64,000 nucleotides of DNA from Gemmobacter aquatilis (GTDB taxonomy: Bacteria > Pseudomonadota > Alphaproteobacteria > Rhodobacterales > Rhodobacteraceae). The stretch covers positions 1 to 64,000 of the forward strand of contig NZ_FOCE01000009.1 of assembly GCF_900110025.1 (NCBI RefSeq), in the 5' to 3' direction. The notes under the pieces were generated by a model. The model was not told the DNA's origin. It worked only from the letters and a program-made list of their open reading frames with translations, and made no database searches. A program made the translations under genes and the position numbers. Below are positions 54,362 to 62,698 of the stretch, piece after piece. Every line of letters begins with the position of its first letter. The first letter of the stretch is position 1.

Positions 54362-56445
54362 ACGGGCTGTTTTCGGGCGCGCTGGTGTTCGACCCGCATC
54401 TGCCCTGGCTGCTGATCGCCGGGTTGGCGGGGCTGGCGGCGGTGTTGGTGGTCTATGCGCTGTGGCGCGGGTTGCCGGGCTGGCCCCTGCGCGGGGCGGC
54501 GGCGCTGGTGTTGCTGATCGCGCTGGCCAACCCCTCGTTGCAAGAGGAAGACCGCGCGCCGCTGTCGGATATCGTGATCGCGGTGGTGGACCGCACGGCG
54601 AGCCAGTCTGTCGGCACCCGCACGGCGCAGGCCGATGCGGCGCTGGCGGCGCTGCGGGCCGAGGTCGCGGCCCTGCCGAATACCGAATTGCGCGTGGTCA
54701 CCGTGCCGGATGCGCCGGGCGATGGCGGATCGCAGGTCATGGCCGCACTGGCCGAGGCGCTGGCGCAGGAACCGCGCGCGCGGGTGGCGGGGGCGGTGAT
54801 CCTCAGCGACGGGCAGGTGCATGATCTTGATCTTGCACCGCAAATGCCCGCGCCGCTGCATCTGCTGCTGACCGGCGCGGCCAAGGATTGGGACCGCCGC
54901 CTGATCGTCAAGAACGCCCCGGCCTTCGCCATCATCGGCGAGCCGGTGACGCTGACGCTGCGGATCGAGGATCATGGCGCGGTGCCGGCCGATCTGGCGG
55001 GCGTGGCCGAACTGTCCATCGCGGTGGATGGCGGGGAGCCGCAAATCTATAGCGTGCCGGTGGGCGAAGATCTGGACCTGCCGGTCACCCTGCCGCATGG
55101 TGGACAGAATATCCTGCAATTTCAGGTCACTGTCAGAGAAGGCGAGTTGACGGACCGCAACAACGCCTCGGTCACCGCCATCAATGGCGTGCGCGACCGG
55201 CTGCGCGTTCTGCTGGTGTCGGGCGAACCCCATGCCGGGGAACGGGTCTGGCGCAACCTGCTGAAATCCGACCCTTCGGTCGATCTGGTGCATTTCACCA
55301 TCCTGCGCCCGCCGGAAAAGCAGGACGGCATCCCGGTGGAGGAACTGTCGCTGATCGCCTTTCCGACGCGGGAACTGTTCGTGGAAAAGATCGACGAATT
55401 TGATCTGATCATCTTTGACCGCTACCGGCTGCGCGGCATCCTGCCCACCGCCTATCTGGAAAACGTGCGCGATTATGTGCGGCGCGGCGGCACGGTGCTG
55501 GTGGCGGCGGGGCCGGAATTTGGCACGGCGGACAGCCTCTGGCGGTCGCCTTTGGCCGAGATTCTGCCAGTGGAGACCACCAGCCGCGTGCTGGAAGGGG
55601 GCTTTCGGCCCAAGCTGACGCCGCTGGGCGAACGGCATCCGGTGACGCAGGGCCTTGATGCGCTGGCACCCGAGGCGGGCTGGGGCCGCTGGTTCCGCCA
55701 GATCGAGATTTCGGCCCGCCCGGCGGGGCAGGTTGTGATGGAAGGCGCGCAGGGCAAGCCACTTCTGGTGCTGGCGCGCGAGGGCGAGGGGCGGGTGGCC
55801 GTGCTGGCCTCGGATCATGCGTGGCTTTGGGGGCGCGGCTACGAGGGTGGCGGCCCGCAGTTGGAGATGTTGCGGCGCCTGGCCCACTGGATGCTGAAAG
55901 AGCCGGAGCTGGAGGAAGAAACGCTGGTGGCCGAGCCGGGCGAGGGCGCGATCCGGGTGATCCGCCGCACGCTGTCGGAAACACCGCCCGGCCCGGCAGA
56001 GCTGACGCGACCCGATGGCAGCGTGGCGTCGCTGGATCTGCCGCAGGTCGGCCCCGGCCACTATCAGGCCGAGGTCGCGGCGCCTGGGGTGGGGCTGTAT
56101 CGGGTGACGCAGGGCGATCTGGAAACCGTGGTCGCCATCGGCCCGCCTGCGCCGAAGGAGTTCGAGGAAACCATCGCCAGCGGCGAGAAACTGGCGCCGC
56201 TGGTGGCGGCAACGCGTGGCGGTGTGCTGCGGATCGAAGCGGGGATGCCCGATCTGCGCGCCGTGGCCGAAGGGCGGGTGGCCGCCGGGCGCGGCTGGAT
56301 CGGCCTCATCCCGCGCGGCGCCTATGTGACGCAGGATATTCGCGTGGCGGCCTTGCTGCCCGGTTGGGCCTGGCTTGTTCTGGCCGCCGCGTTGATGCTG
56401 GCGGCGTGGCTGCGCGAAGGGCGGCTGGTGCGGCGGCGGGCCTGA
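54358..56445 (+). CDS. Glutamine-amidotransferase-fold membrane protein
   Basis: The 695-residue product begins with two membrane segments (about residues 15-35 and 42-60), then a vWA-like part (DIVIAVVDRTASQSVG) and a central class I glutamine-amidotransferase-like fold (RVLLVSGEPHAGERVWRNLLKSDPSVDLVHF, DLIIFDRYRLRGILP, YVRRGGTVLVAAGPEF), with the catalytic cysteine position apparently lacking. A C-terminal hydrophobic segment precedes the stop. It overlaps DUF4159 by 4 bases. It likely forms a membrane complex with the upstream proteins. Confidence 0.72.
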   Translation: MNGLFSGALVFDPHLPWLLIAGLAGLAAVLVVYALWRGLPGWPLRGAAALVLLIALANPSLQEEDRAPLSDIVIAVVDRTASQSVGTRTAQADAALAALRAEVAALPNTELRVVTVPDAPGDGGSQVMAALAEALAQEPRARVAGAVILSDGQVHDLDLAPQMPAPLHLLLTGAAKDWDRRLIVKNAPAFAIIGEPVTLTLRIEDHGAVPADLAGVAELSIAVDGGEPQIYSVPVGEDLDLPVTLPHGGQNILQFQVTVREGELTDRNNASVTAINGVRDRLRVLLVSGEPHAGERVWRNLLKSDPSVDLVHFTILRPPEKQDGIPVEELSLIAFPTRELFVEKIDEFDLIIFDRYRLRGILPTAYLENVRDYVRRGGTVLVAAGPEFGTADSLWRSPLAEILPVETTSRVLEGGFRPKLTPLGERHPVTQGLDALAPEAGWGRWFRQIEISARPAGQVVMEGAQGKPLLVLAREGEGRVAVLASDHAWLWGRGYEGGGPQLEMLRRLAHWMLKEPELEEETLVAEPGEGAIRVIRRTLSETPPGPAELTRPDGSVASLDLPQVGPGHYQAEVAAPGVGLYRVTQGDLETVVAIGPPAPKEFEETIASGEKLAPLVAATRGGVLRIEAGMPDLRAVAEGRVAAGRGWIGLIPRGAYVTQDIRVAALLPGWAWLVLAAALMLAAWLREGRLVRRRA

Positions 56446-56446
56446 G

Positions 56447-57169
56447 CTAGTCGGGCTTCGCCAGATCAGGCTCCGCCAGCCGGGCCACGATGGCGCGCCG
56501 CGATTGCGAGGCAAATTCGCGCCGGGCCACGGTGGCAAAGGTCGCCGTCATGGTGACAAACAACCCCACCGGCCCCAGCAGCCAGCCCATCGCCCCCAGC
56601 GCATAATACACCGCCCGCAGCCCGCGATTGTAGTTGCGCGCGGCGGTCACATTCACCTCGGCGGCGCGAGCGGCGCGTTCAAAGGCATGGGGGTGGTGCG
56701 GGTCATTCGGCACCGAGGCCATCAGCACCGAGCAATAGCCGAACAGCCGGTGCGACCAGACGAATTTCAGAAAGCCCGACACGACGAACAGCAGCACGAA
56801 GGCGACCTTGGCCTTCAGCAGCAGCAGCGGATCGGGATGCAGCTCGAAGCTGAGCGCCAGACCTTGCAGCGGCGTGGTATCGGCCAGCAGGGCCAGCCCG
56901 CCACCCAGCGCGAACAGGCAGGTGGAGGCAAGGAAGGTGATCCCCTCGCGCAGTCCGCCGACAATGGTCGCATCGAATATCCGCGGCTGCCGGGTGACGA
57001 ATTCGCGCATCCAGTCGCGCCGGTAATGTGCCATGATCTCGGATACCGAGGGGCGGACGCTGTTGGGCCGTTCGATCAGCCGTTGCAGCACGGCGATCCC
57101 GGCCATCGAATAGCCGATTGCGGCGTAATCGCCGGGCGAGAACAGGGCGGTGAGGCTCATCAGATCCAT
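56447..57169 (-). CDS. DUF599 family membrane protein
   Basis: The 240-residue product has four hydrophobic segments and the DUF599 pattern: MAHYRRDWMREFVTRQPRIFDATIVGGLREGITFLASTCLFALGGGLALL, KAKVAFVLLFVVSGFLKFVWSHRLFGYCSVLMASVP and a C-terminal NYNRGLRAVYYALGAMGWLLGP. Function is unknown. The stop lies one base after the upstream operon's stop, so the genes are convergent with no room for a separate terminator. ATG at 57169; 57160 is an alternative. Confidence 0.78.
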   Translation of the reverse strand: MDLMSLTALFSPGDYAAIGYSMAGIAVLQRLIERPNSVRPSVSEIMAHYRRDWMREFVTRQPRIFDATIVGGLREGITFLASTCLFALGGGLALLADTTPLQGLALSFELHPDPLLLLKAKVAFVLLFVVSGFLKFVWSHRLFGYCSVLMASVPNDPHHPHAFERAARAAEVNVTAARNYNRGLRAVYYALGAMGWLLGPVGLFVTMTATFATVARREFASQSRRAIVARLAEPDLAKPD

Positions 57170-57195
57170 GCCCCTGTGTAGCCGCTTCGCTTTCG

Positions 57196-57232
57196 CTTGC
57201 CAAATCGGCAAATTGGTTATATTAATTTACCA
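57196..57232 (+). promoter_or_regulatory. Promoter and operator-like repeat before glcD
   Basis: CTTGCC (57196-57201) and TATATT (57218-57223), 16 bases apart, precede the glcD ATG at 57251. TGGT (57214-57217) and ACCA (57229-57232) are an inverted pair with 11 bases between, centred on ATTAAT and overlapping the -10. This resembles GntR-type operators, which commonly control glycolate or lactate use. No regulator gene is adjacent. Confidence 0.4.
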
Positions 57233-57250
57233 GTCGTGAGGAGGCGCGCC

Positions 57251-58684
57251 ATGGATATGCCAACCCCGAGCCTGCAGATCCTGTCGCGCAAGGCGCGGAT
57301 CGTGGAGCGATTGTTGGAGGTGCTGCCCGCCGACGCGGTGGTGCATGACCCCAACGAGGTGCGCGCCTATGAATGTGATGCGCTGTCGGCCTATCGCTGC
57401 CCACCCCTTGCCGCCGTTCTGCCGCGCGACACCGCCGAAGTGGCCGCCGTGCTGCGGGTGTGCTTCGAGGAACGCGTGCCTGTCGTGCCGCGCGGTGCGG
57501 GCACATCCTTGGCCGGGGGGGCGCTGCCTACGGCGGATTCGGTGATTCTGGGCGTGGCGCGGATGAACGGGGTGCTGGAGGTCGATTACCCGAACCGCTT
57601 CATCCGCGTGCAATCGGGCCGCACCAATCTGAGCGTGACCGGAGCTGTGGAATCGGACGGGTTCTTCTATGCCCCCGATCCGTCGAGCCAGCTGGCCTGC
57701 GCGATTGCCGGCAATATCGCCATGAACTCGGGCGGGGCGCATTGCCTGAAATACGGGGTGACGACCAACAACCTGCTGGGCGTGACCATGGTGCTGATGG
57801 ATGGCACGGTGGTCGAGATCGGCGGGCCCTGGATGGATGCGGGCGGGCTGGATCTGCTGGGCGTGGTGTGTGGATCGGAAGGGCAGTTGGGCGTGGTGAC
57901 GGAAGCCACGCTGCGCATCCTGCCGAAACCCGAGGGCGCGTTGCCGGTGCTGATCGGGTTCAACGAGTCCGAGGTGGCGGGGGCCTGCGTTTCCGACATC
58001 ATCAAGGCGGGCGTGCTGCCCGTGGCGATCGAATTCATGGATGGCCCCTGCATCAAGGCCTGCGAGGCCTTCGCCAAGGCGGGCTATCCCGATTGCGAGG
58101 CGCTGCTGATCGTCGAGGTGGAGGGATCGGAGGCGGAAATCCGTCACCAGCTTGGCCTGATCACCGAGATTGCGCGCCGCCACAACCCCGTGGAAATCCG
58201 CGAGGCGGCGGACGAGGCGCAGGCCAAGCGCATCTGGCTGGGCCGCAAATCGGCCTTTGGCGCGATGGGGCAGATCAATGATTATATGTGTCTGGATGGC
58301 ACGATCCCGGTATCGAGCCTGCCGCATGTGCTGCGCCGGATCGGCGAGCTGTCGCGCGACTATGGGCTGGATGTGGCGAATGTGTTCCATGCCGGGGATG
58401 GCAACATGCATCCGCTGATCCTCTACAATGCCAACCTGCCGGGGGACCAGGAAAAATGCGAGGCGCTGGGGGCCGACATCCTGCGGCTGTGTGTCGAGGT
58501 GGGCGGCTGTCTGACCGGCGAGCATGGCGTGGGGATCGAGAAGCGCGATCTGATGGAGGTGCAATATGGCGCCGCCGATCTGGAGGCGCAGGTGCGGGTG
58601 AAGGATGTGTTCGATCCGCGCTGGTTGCTGAACCCCGCCAAGGTGTTTCCGCTGCATGTGACCGCCGGGCGGCGCGCGGGTTGA
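57251..58684 (+). CDS. glcD: Glycolate oxidase FAD-linked subunit GlcD
   Basis: GlcD oxidises glycolate to glyoxylate with FAD as part of the GlcDEF complex. The 477-residue product has the PCMH-type FAD-binding domain with PVVPRGAGTSLAGGALP (about residues 77-93), GTNLS-like SGRTNLSVTGAVES, and DPSSQLACAIAGNIAMNSGGAHCLKYGVT; the C-terminal FAD-linked oxidase part has FHAGDGNMHPLI and CLTGEHGVGIEKRDLM. GAGGAGG precedes the start. glcE follows after a 65-base gap with a repeat-like element. Confidence 0.93.
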   Translation: MDMPTPSLQILSRKARIVERLLEVLPADAVVHDPNEVRAYECDALSAYRCPPLAAVLPRDTAEVAAVLRVCFEERVPVVPRGAGTSLAGGALPTADSVILGVARMNGVLEVDYPNRFIRVQSGRTNLSVTGAVESDGFFYAPDPSSQLACAIAGNIAMNSGGAHCLKYGVTTNNLLGVTMVLMDGTVVEIGGPWMDAGGLDLLGVVCGSEGQLGVVTEATLRILPKPEGALPVLIGFNESEVAGACVSDIIKAGVLPVAIEFMDGPCIKACEAFAKAGYPDCEALLIVEVEGSEAEIRHQLGLITEIARRHNPVEIREAADEAQAKRIWLGRKSAFGAMGQINDYMCLDGTIPVSSLPHVLRRIGELSRDYGLDVANVFHAGDGNMHPLILYNANLPGDQEKCEALGADILRLCVEVGGCLTGEHGVGIEKRDLMEVQYGAADLEAQVRVKDVFDPRWLLNPAKVFPLHVTAGRRAG

Positions 58685-58691
58685 GAACGTC

Positions 58692-58740
58692 GGGGGCTGT
58701 CTGCCCCCGGACCCCCGAGGATATTTTCAGACAGAAAATG
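58692..58740. repeat. GGGGGC hairpin and GAGGATATTTTC element between glcD and glcE
   Basis: GGGGGCTGTCTGCCCCC (hairpin, 58692-58708) is followed by CCCCCGAGGATATTTTCAGACAGAAAA. It resembles the CCCCCGGAGTATTTTTGCCAGGATGAA element near 17935 and the GGGGGTATTTTTACAAAGAAGAA element near 43937. The glcE ribosome site begins at its end. Confidence 0.5.
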
Positions 58741-58749
58741 GAAGATGTG

Positions 58750-59829
58750 ATGCGCCCGGAAAATGAGGCCGAGCTGAGTGAGATGGTCCGGCATGCGCGC
58801 GGGCCGCTGGCGGTGCGGGGGGGCGGCACGCGGGGGCTGGCCGCGCGCGGGGCGGTGGTTCTGGAGACCTCGGGCTTGTCGGGTGTGCGGCTGTATGAGC
58901 CGGGGGCGCTGACGCTGGTGGCCGGGGCGGGCACGCCAGTGGCGGAGATCGAGGTGGCGCTGGCGACGGAGGGGCAGAGGCTGGCCTTCGAGGTGCCGGA
59001 TCTGCGGCAGGTGCTGGGGCGGGCAGGCGCCTCGACCATCGGTGGGGTGGTGGCGGAAAATGCCTCGGGTCCGCGCCGGGTGCAGGCGGGGGCGTGCCGG
59101 GATTTTCTGCTGGGCGTGCGCTTTGTCGATGGGCGGGGCGATGTGCTGCGCAATGGCGGGCGGGTGATGAAGAATGTCACCGGCTATGATCTGGTGAAGC
59201 TGATGGCGGGCAGCCGGGGGCGGCTGGGGGTGTTGACCGAGGTGGCGCTGAAGGTTCTGCCCAAACCCGAGGCGGAGGTGACGCTGGCCTTGCGCGGTTT
59301 GAGCGATGCGCAGGCCGTGGCGGCTTTGTCGGCGGCGCTGGGATCGCCCTATGAGGTGAGCGGGGCCGCGCATCTGCCGGGGCAGGGGACGTTTTTGCGG
59401 ATCGAGGGGTTTGCGGGTTCGGTGCGCTATCGCTTTGGCGAACTGGCGCGGCTGTTGCAGGGGTTTGGCGTGGCGGAGGAGGTGCCCTCGCCCTGGGCGG
59501 CGATCCGCGATGTGGGGCCGCTGGCGGCGGTGGCGGGGGATCTGTGGCGGCTGTCGGTGAAACCGTCCGAGGCGCCGGGGATCGTGGCGCGGATGGGGGC
59601 AGAGGCGGTGATCTATGACTGGGGCGGCGGGTTGATCTGGGCGCGCATGGCGCCGGGTGCCGATCTGCGGGCGCGGCTGGGGGTGTTTGCGGGCCATGCG
59701 ACGCGGCTGTCGGGCGCGCCGGGCATTGCCGCCTTGCCGCCGGAAGCGGCGCCGGTGGTGGCGCTGAGCGAAGGCCTGCGGGCGCAGTTCGATCCGCGCG
59801 GGATTTTCGCGGCACCCGAGGAGGTTTGA
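58750..59829 (+). CDS. glcE: Glycolate oxidase subunit GlcE
   Basis: GlcE is the smaller FAD-binding partner of GlcD. The 359-residue product begins MRPENEAELSEMVRHARGPLAVRGGGTRG and has LRQVLGRAGASTIGGVVAENASGPRRVQAGACRDFLLGVRFV and VMKNVTGYDLVKLMAGSRGRLGVLTEVALKVLPKPE, the family segments. I placed the start at 58750 since GGAAG lies 5 bases before it; an ATG at 58738 lacks a ribosome site. glcF starts 3 bases after its stop. Confidence 0.92.
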   Translation: MRPENEAELSEMVRHARGPLAVRGGGTRGLAARGAVVLETSGLSGVRLYEPGALTLVAGAGTPVAEIEVALATEGQRLAFEVPDLRQVLGRAGASTIGGVVAENASGPRRVQAGACRDFLLGVRFVDGRGDVLRNGGRVMKNVTGYDLVKLMAGSRGRLGVLTEVALKVLPKPEAEVTLALRGLSDAQAVAALSAALGSPYEVSGAAHLPGQGTFLRIEGFAGSVRYRFGELARLLQGFGVAEEVPSPWAAIRDVGPLAAVAGDLWRLSVKPSEAPGIVARMGAEAVIYDWGGGLIWARMAPGADLRARLGVFAGHATRLSGAPGIAALPPEAAPVVALSEGLRAQFDPRGIFAAPEEV

Positions 59830-59832
59830 TCC

Positions 59833-61116
59833 ATGCAGACGCATTTCACCCCCGAACAGTTGCGCGACCCCGGCATCGCCCGCGCCAACGAGATCTTGCG
59901 GACCTGCGTGCATTGCGGCTTTTGCACCGCGACCTGCCCCACCTATCAGGTGCTGGGCGACGAGCTGGACAGCCCGCGCGGCCGCATCTACCTGATCAAG
60001 GAGATGCTGGAGACCGGGCGCCCCGCCGATGCGAAGACGGTAAAGCATATCGACCGCTGCCTGAGCTGCCTGTCCTGCATGTCCACCTGCCCGAGCGGGG
60101 TGCATTACATGCATCTGGTGGATCAGGCGCGCGAATATATCGAGCAGACCTACAAGCGGCCCTTCACCGACCGGGCGCTGCGCTGGGTGCTGTCGCGGGT
60201 GATCCCTTATCCGGGGCGGTTCCGGCTGGCGCTGCTGGGGGCCAAGATGGCGCGGCCCTTTGTGCGCTTGCTGCCCGACCGGCGGCTGCGCGCCATGGTG
60301 GCGATGGCGCCGAAACAGGTGCCCGCCGTCAGCCGCAATGACGATCCGCAGGTGTTTGCCCCCCTCGGCGCGCGGCGGATGCGGGTCGCCCTGCTGACCG
60401 GCTGTGCGCAAAAGGCGCTGAATACCGATATCAACGATGCCACGATCCGCCTGCTGCGGCGGCTGGGCTGCGAGGTGGTGGTGGCCAAGGGCATGGGCTG
60501 CTGTGGGGCGCTGACCCATCACATGGGGCGCACCGGCGAAAGCCATGCGCAGGCCGGGGCCAATATCGCTGCCTGGATGGCGGAAAAGCGCGAGGGCGGG
60601 CTGGATGCGATCGTCATCAACACCTCGGGCTGCGGCACGACGGTGAAGGATTACGGCCATATGTTCCGCAACGATCCCGCCGCCGCCGATGCGGCGGAGG
60701 TTTCGGCGCTGGCGATGGATGTCAGCGAGGTTCTGGTGAAGATCGGCCTGCCGCAGGGCGCCCCCAAGGGCCTGCGCGTCGCCTATCACGCCGCCTGTTC
60801 GCTGCAACATGGCCAGCAGGTGAAAACCGCGCCGAAAGACCTGCTGAAACGCGTGGGGTTCGAGGTGGTGGAACCGGCCGACAGCCATCTGTGCTGCGGC
60901 TCGGCCGGCACCTACAACCTGCTGCAGCCCGAAATCTCGGCGGAACTGAAGGCGCGCAAGGTGAAGACGCTGGAGGCGAAGGCGCCGCAGGTGATCGCGG
61001 CGGGCAATATCGGCTGCATGATGCAGATCGGATCAGGCACCGGCATCCCGGTGGTGCATACGGTGGAACTGCTGGATTGGGCCTTGGGCGGGCCGAAACC
61101 GCAGGCCCTTGCCTGA
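59833..61116 (+). CDS. glcF: Glycolate oxidase iron-sulfur subunit GlcF
   Basis: GlcF passes electrons from GlcDE to the quinone pool. The 427-residue product has two 4Fe-4S motifs at the N-terminus (CVHCGFCTATCPTY about residues 25-38 and CLSCLSCMSTCPSG about 76-89) and the CCG-type domain pairs GCCGALTHHMGRTG and CCGSAGTYNLLQP. The short gap to glcE suggests a glcDEF operon. Transport or regulator genes for glycolate are not adjacent. Confidence 0.94.
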   Translation: MQTHFTPEQLRDPGIARANEILRTCVHCGFCTATCPTYQVLGDELDSPRGRIYLIKEMLETGRPADAKTVKHIDRCLSCLSCMSTCPSGVHYMHLVDQAREYIEQTYKRPFTDRALRWVLSRVIPYPGRFRLALLGAKMARPFVRLLPDRRLRAMVAMAPKQVPAVSRNDDPQVFAPLGARRMRVALLTGCAQKALNTDINDATIRLLRRLGCEVVVAKGMGCCGALTHHMGRTGESHAQAGANIAAWMAEKREGGLDAIVINTSGCGTTVKDYGHMFRNDPAAADAAEVSALAMDVSEVLVKIGLPQGAPKGLRVAYHAACSLQHGQQVKTAPKDLLKRVGFEVVEPADSHLCCGSAGTYNLLQPEISAELKARKVKTLEAKAPQVIAAGNIGCMMQIGSGTGIPVVHTVELLDWALGGPKPQALA

Positions 61117-61179
61117 GGCGCGGAAATGCCACATTCCTGCCGGGCTGCGCTGCGATAAGCTGTCGCAGACGGAGGTTCC

Positions 61180-61965
61180 ATGCGCCTGATCGCCACCCTT
61201 GCCCTGAGCCTGTTTGCCCTGCCGTTGCAGGCCGAGGATGCAAGGCTGCACAGCCTGCAGACCGCCAATGACAGCCGCGGCTGGGATGCGGTGGGGCGGA
61301 TCAATCTGGGCAAGAAGGGCTTTTGCACCGGCGCCCTGATCGCGCCGGATCTGGTGCTGACGGCGGGGCATTGCCTGTTCGACAAGGACACCGGCGCGCG
61401 CATCGACCCGGAAAAGATCGAGTTTCTGGCGGGCTGGCGCAATGGTCGGGCCGCCGCCTATCGCGGGGTGAAACGCGCGCTGGCGCACCCGGATTTCGTC
61501 TATGGTGGCGCGGAAAAGCTGGCACGGGTGGCGCATGACATCGCGTTGATCCAGCTGGATCAGCCGATCCGCCTGCCCTCGATCCAGCCCTTTGCCACCG
61601 GCGCGCAGCCAAGGGCTGGCGATGCGGTGGGGGTGGTGTCTTACGGCAAGGGGCGGGCCGATGCGCCCTCGTTGCAAGAGGTGTGTTCGGTGCTGGGGCA
61701 GCAGCCAGACATGCTGGTGCTGAGCTGCGATGTCGATTTCGGATCGTCGGGCGCACCGGTCTTTGCGATGAAGGACGGCGCGCCGCAGGTGGTTTCTGTC
61801 GTGTCGGCCAAGGCCGAGGTCGAGGGGCGCAAGGTGGCGCTGGGCACCTCTCTGGAGGCGCCGCTGGCCGATCTGCGCGCCGAACTTGCGCTGGGGGTGA
61901 CGGTGCGCCCGGGCAGCGTGCGCGTGCTGTCGGGCGGCAATGCCGGAAATTTTCAGCGGCCCTGA
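61180..61965 (+). CDS. Secreted trypsin-like serine protease
   Basis: The 261-residue product has a signal peptide (MRLIATLALSLFALPLQA, about residues 1-18) and a chymotrypsin-fold domain: catalytic His64 in TAGHC, Asp120 in AHDIALIQL and Ser190 in DFGSSGAPVF. It lacks PDZ domains, so it is unlike the Do-family protein at 15.1 kb. Substrate unknown; a periplasmic role is inferred. It follows glcF by 63 bases on the same strand. Confidence 0.83.
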   Translation: MRLIATLALSLFALPLQAEDARLHSLQTANDSRGWDAVGRINLGKKGFCTGALIAPDLVLTAGHCLFDKDTGARIDPEKIEFLAGWRNGRAAAYRGVKRALAHPDFVYGGAEKLARVAHDIALIQLDQPIRLPSIQPFATGAQPRAGDAVGVVSYGKGRADAPSLQEVCSVLGQQPDMLVLSCDVDFGSSGAPVFAMKDGAPQVVSVVSAKAEVEGRKVALGTSLEAPLADLRAELALGVTVRPGSVRVLSGGNAGNFQRP

Positions 61966-61970
61966 TCCCT

Positions 61971-61999
61971 CTTGAAACCACGCGCGGCGCTTCCCAAGT
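61971..61999 (+). promoter_or_regulatory. Heat-shock (sigma-32-like) promoter before hsp20
   Basis: CTTGAAA (61971-61977), a 14-base spacer and TCCCAAGT (61992-61999) resemble the CTTGAAA / CCCCATNT heat-shock promoter. It lies about 90 bases before the Hsp20 start, fitting a heat-induced gene. No ROSE-type thermometer pairing with the ribosome site was recognised. Confidence 0.5.
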
Positions 62000-62090
62000 G
62001 AGGATTGCCGGGTGCCATGACGGGCCCGGAACCACCGCCCGCCCGCTGCAAACGGGGGGCATGAAAATACATCGCTCGATGAGGATGACC

Positions 62091-62558
62091 ATGCGCAACC
62101 TTGATTTCGCACCGCTTTACCGTGCCACCGTGGGCTTTGACCGGATCGCCGATCTGATGGACCGGGCGCTCAGCGCCGATGTCGCCCAACCCACCTATCC
62201 GCCCTACAATATCGAAAAGACCGCCGAAAACGCCTATCGCATTTCGATCGCCGTCGCGGGTTTCACCCCCGAAGAGCTGAATGTCGAGGTGCGGGATGGC
62301 GCGCTGTTCGTCACCGCCCGCAAGGCGCCGGAAGAAGGCAACCGCAATTTCCTGCATCGCGGCATCGCCACCCGCGCCTTTGAACGCCGCTTCGCGCTGG
62401 CCGATCATGTGCGCGTGACGGGGGCGGCGCATGAACACGGGATGCTGCATATCGACCTCATGCGCGAAACGCCCGAGGCGCTGAAACCCCGCCGGATCGA
62501 GATCGCCCGCCCTGCCGCGCCCGTCGCGGCCCGGCAGGTCGAAGGCAGCGTGAACTGA
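62091..62558 (+). CDS. Small heat shock protein, Hsp20 family
   Basis: It is an ATP-independent chaperone that binds unfolding proteins. The 155-residue product has a short N-terminal region (MRNLDFAPLYRATVGFDRIADLMDRAL), the alpha-crystallin domain starting YPPYNIEKTAENAYRISIAVAGFTPEELNVEVRDGALFVTARK, and a C-terminal tail. GAGGA lies 5 bases before the ATG at 62091; earlier in-frame ATGs (62061, 62079, 62085) add up to ten residues. A terminator follows. Confidence 0.9.
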   Translation: MRNLDFAPLYRATVGFDRIADLMDRALSADVAQPTYPPYNIEKTAENAYRISIAVAGFTPEELNVEVRDGALFVTARKAPEEGNRNFLHRGIATRAFERRFALADHVRVTGAAHEHGMLHIDLMRETPEALKPRRIEIARPAAPVAARQVEGSVN

Positions 62559-62576
62559 AACCACGCGGGATCAACG

Positions 62577-62606
62577 GGGGCGCGCCGGGCAACTGGCGCG
62601 CCCCTT
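62577..62606 (+). terminator. Terminator after hsp20
   Basis: GGGGCGCGCC and GGCGCGCCCC pair over 10 bp around GGGCAACT, followed by TT. It is a likely Rho-independent terminator, though the T-run is short. Confidence 0.5.
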
Positions 62607-62698
62607 CCATTCTGTGCGCGGGGTGCAAACCGCGATCAACGCCCTTGTCATCGCCGCCCATCCTGCCGATATGCGATGCACCTGCAGGAGGATGTTGA

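Noticed and set aside
54358-56445. Functional glutamine amidotransferase
   Set aside because: The fold is suggested, but I see no catalytic Cys-His-Glu triad, so enzymatic glutamine use is not supported.
58423-60888. Long minus-strand open frame across glcE/glcF (about 820 codons)
   Set aside because: It is a shadow of the glcD-glcF coding sequences, with no family similarity and no ribosome site.
62006-62090. ROSE-type RNA thermometer in the hsp20 leader
   Set aside because: I could not find a segment complementary to the GAGGA ribosome site that would form the usual hairpin.
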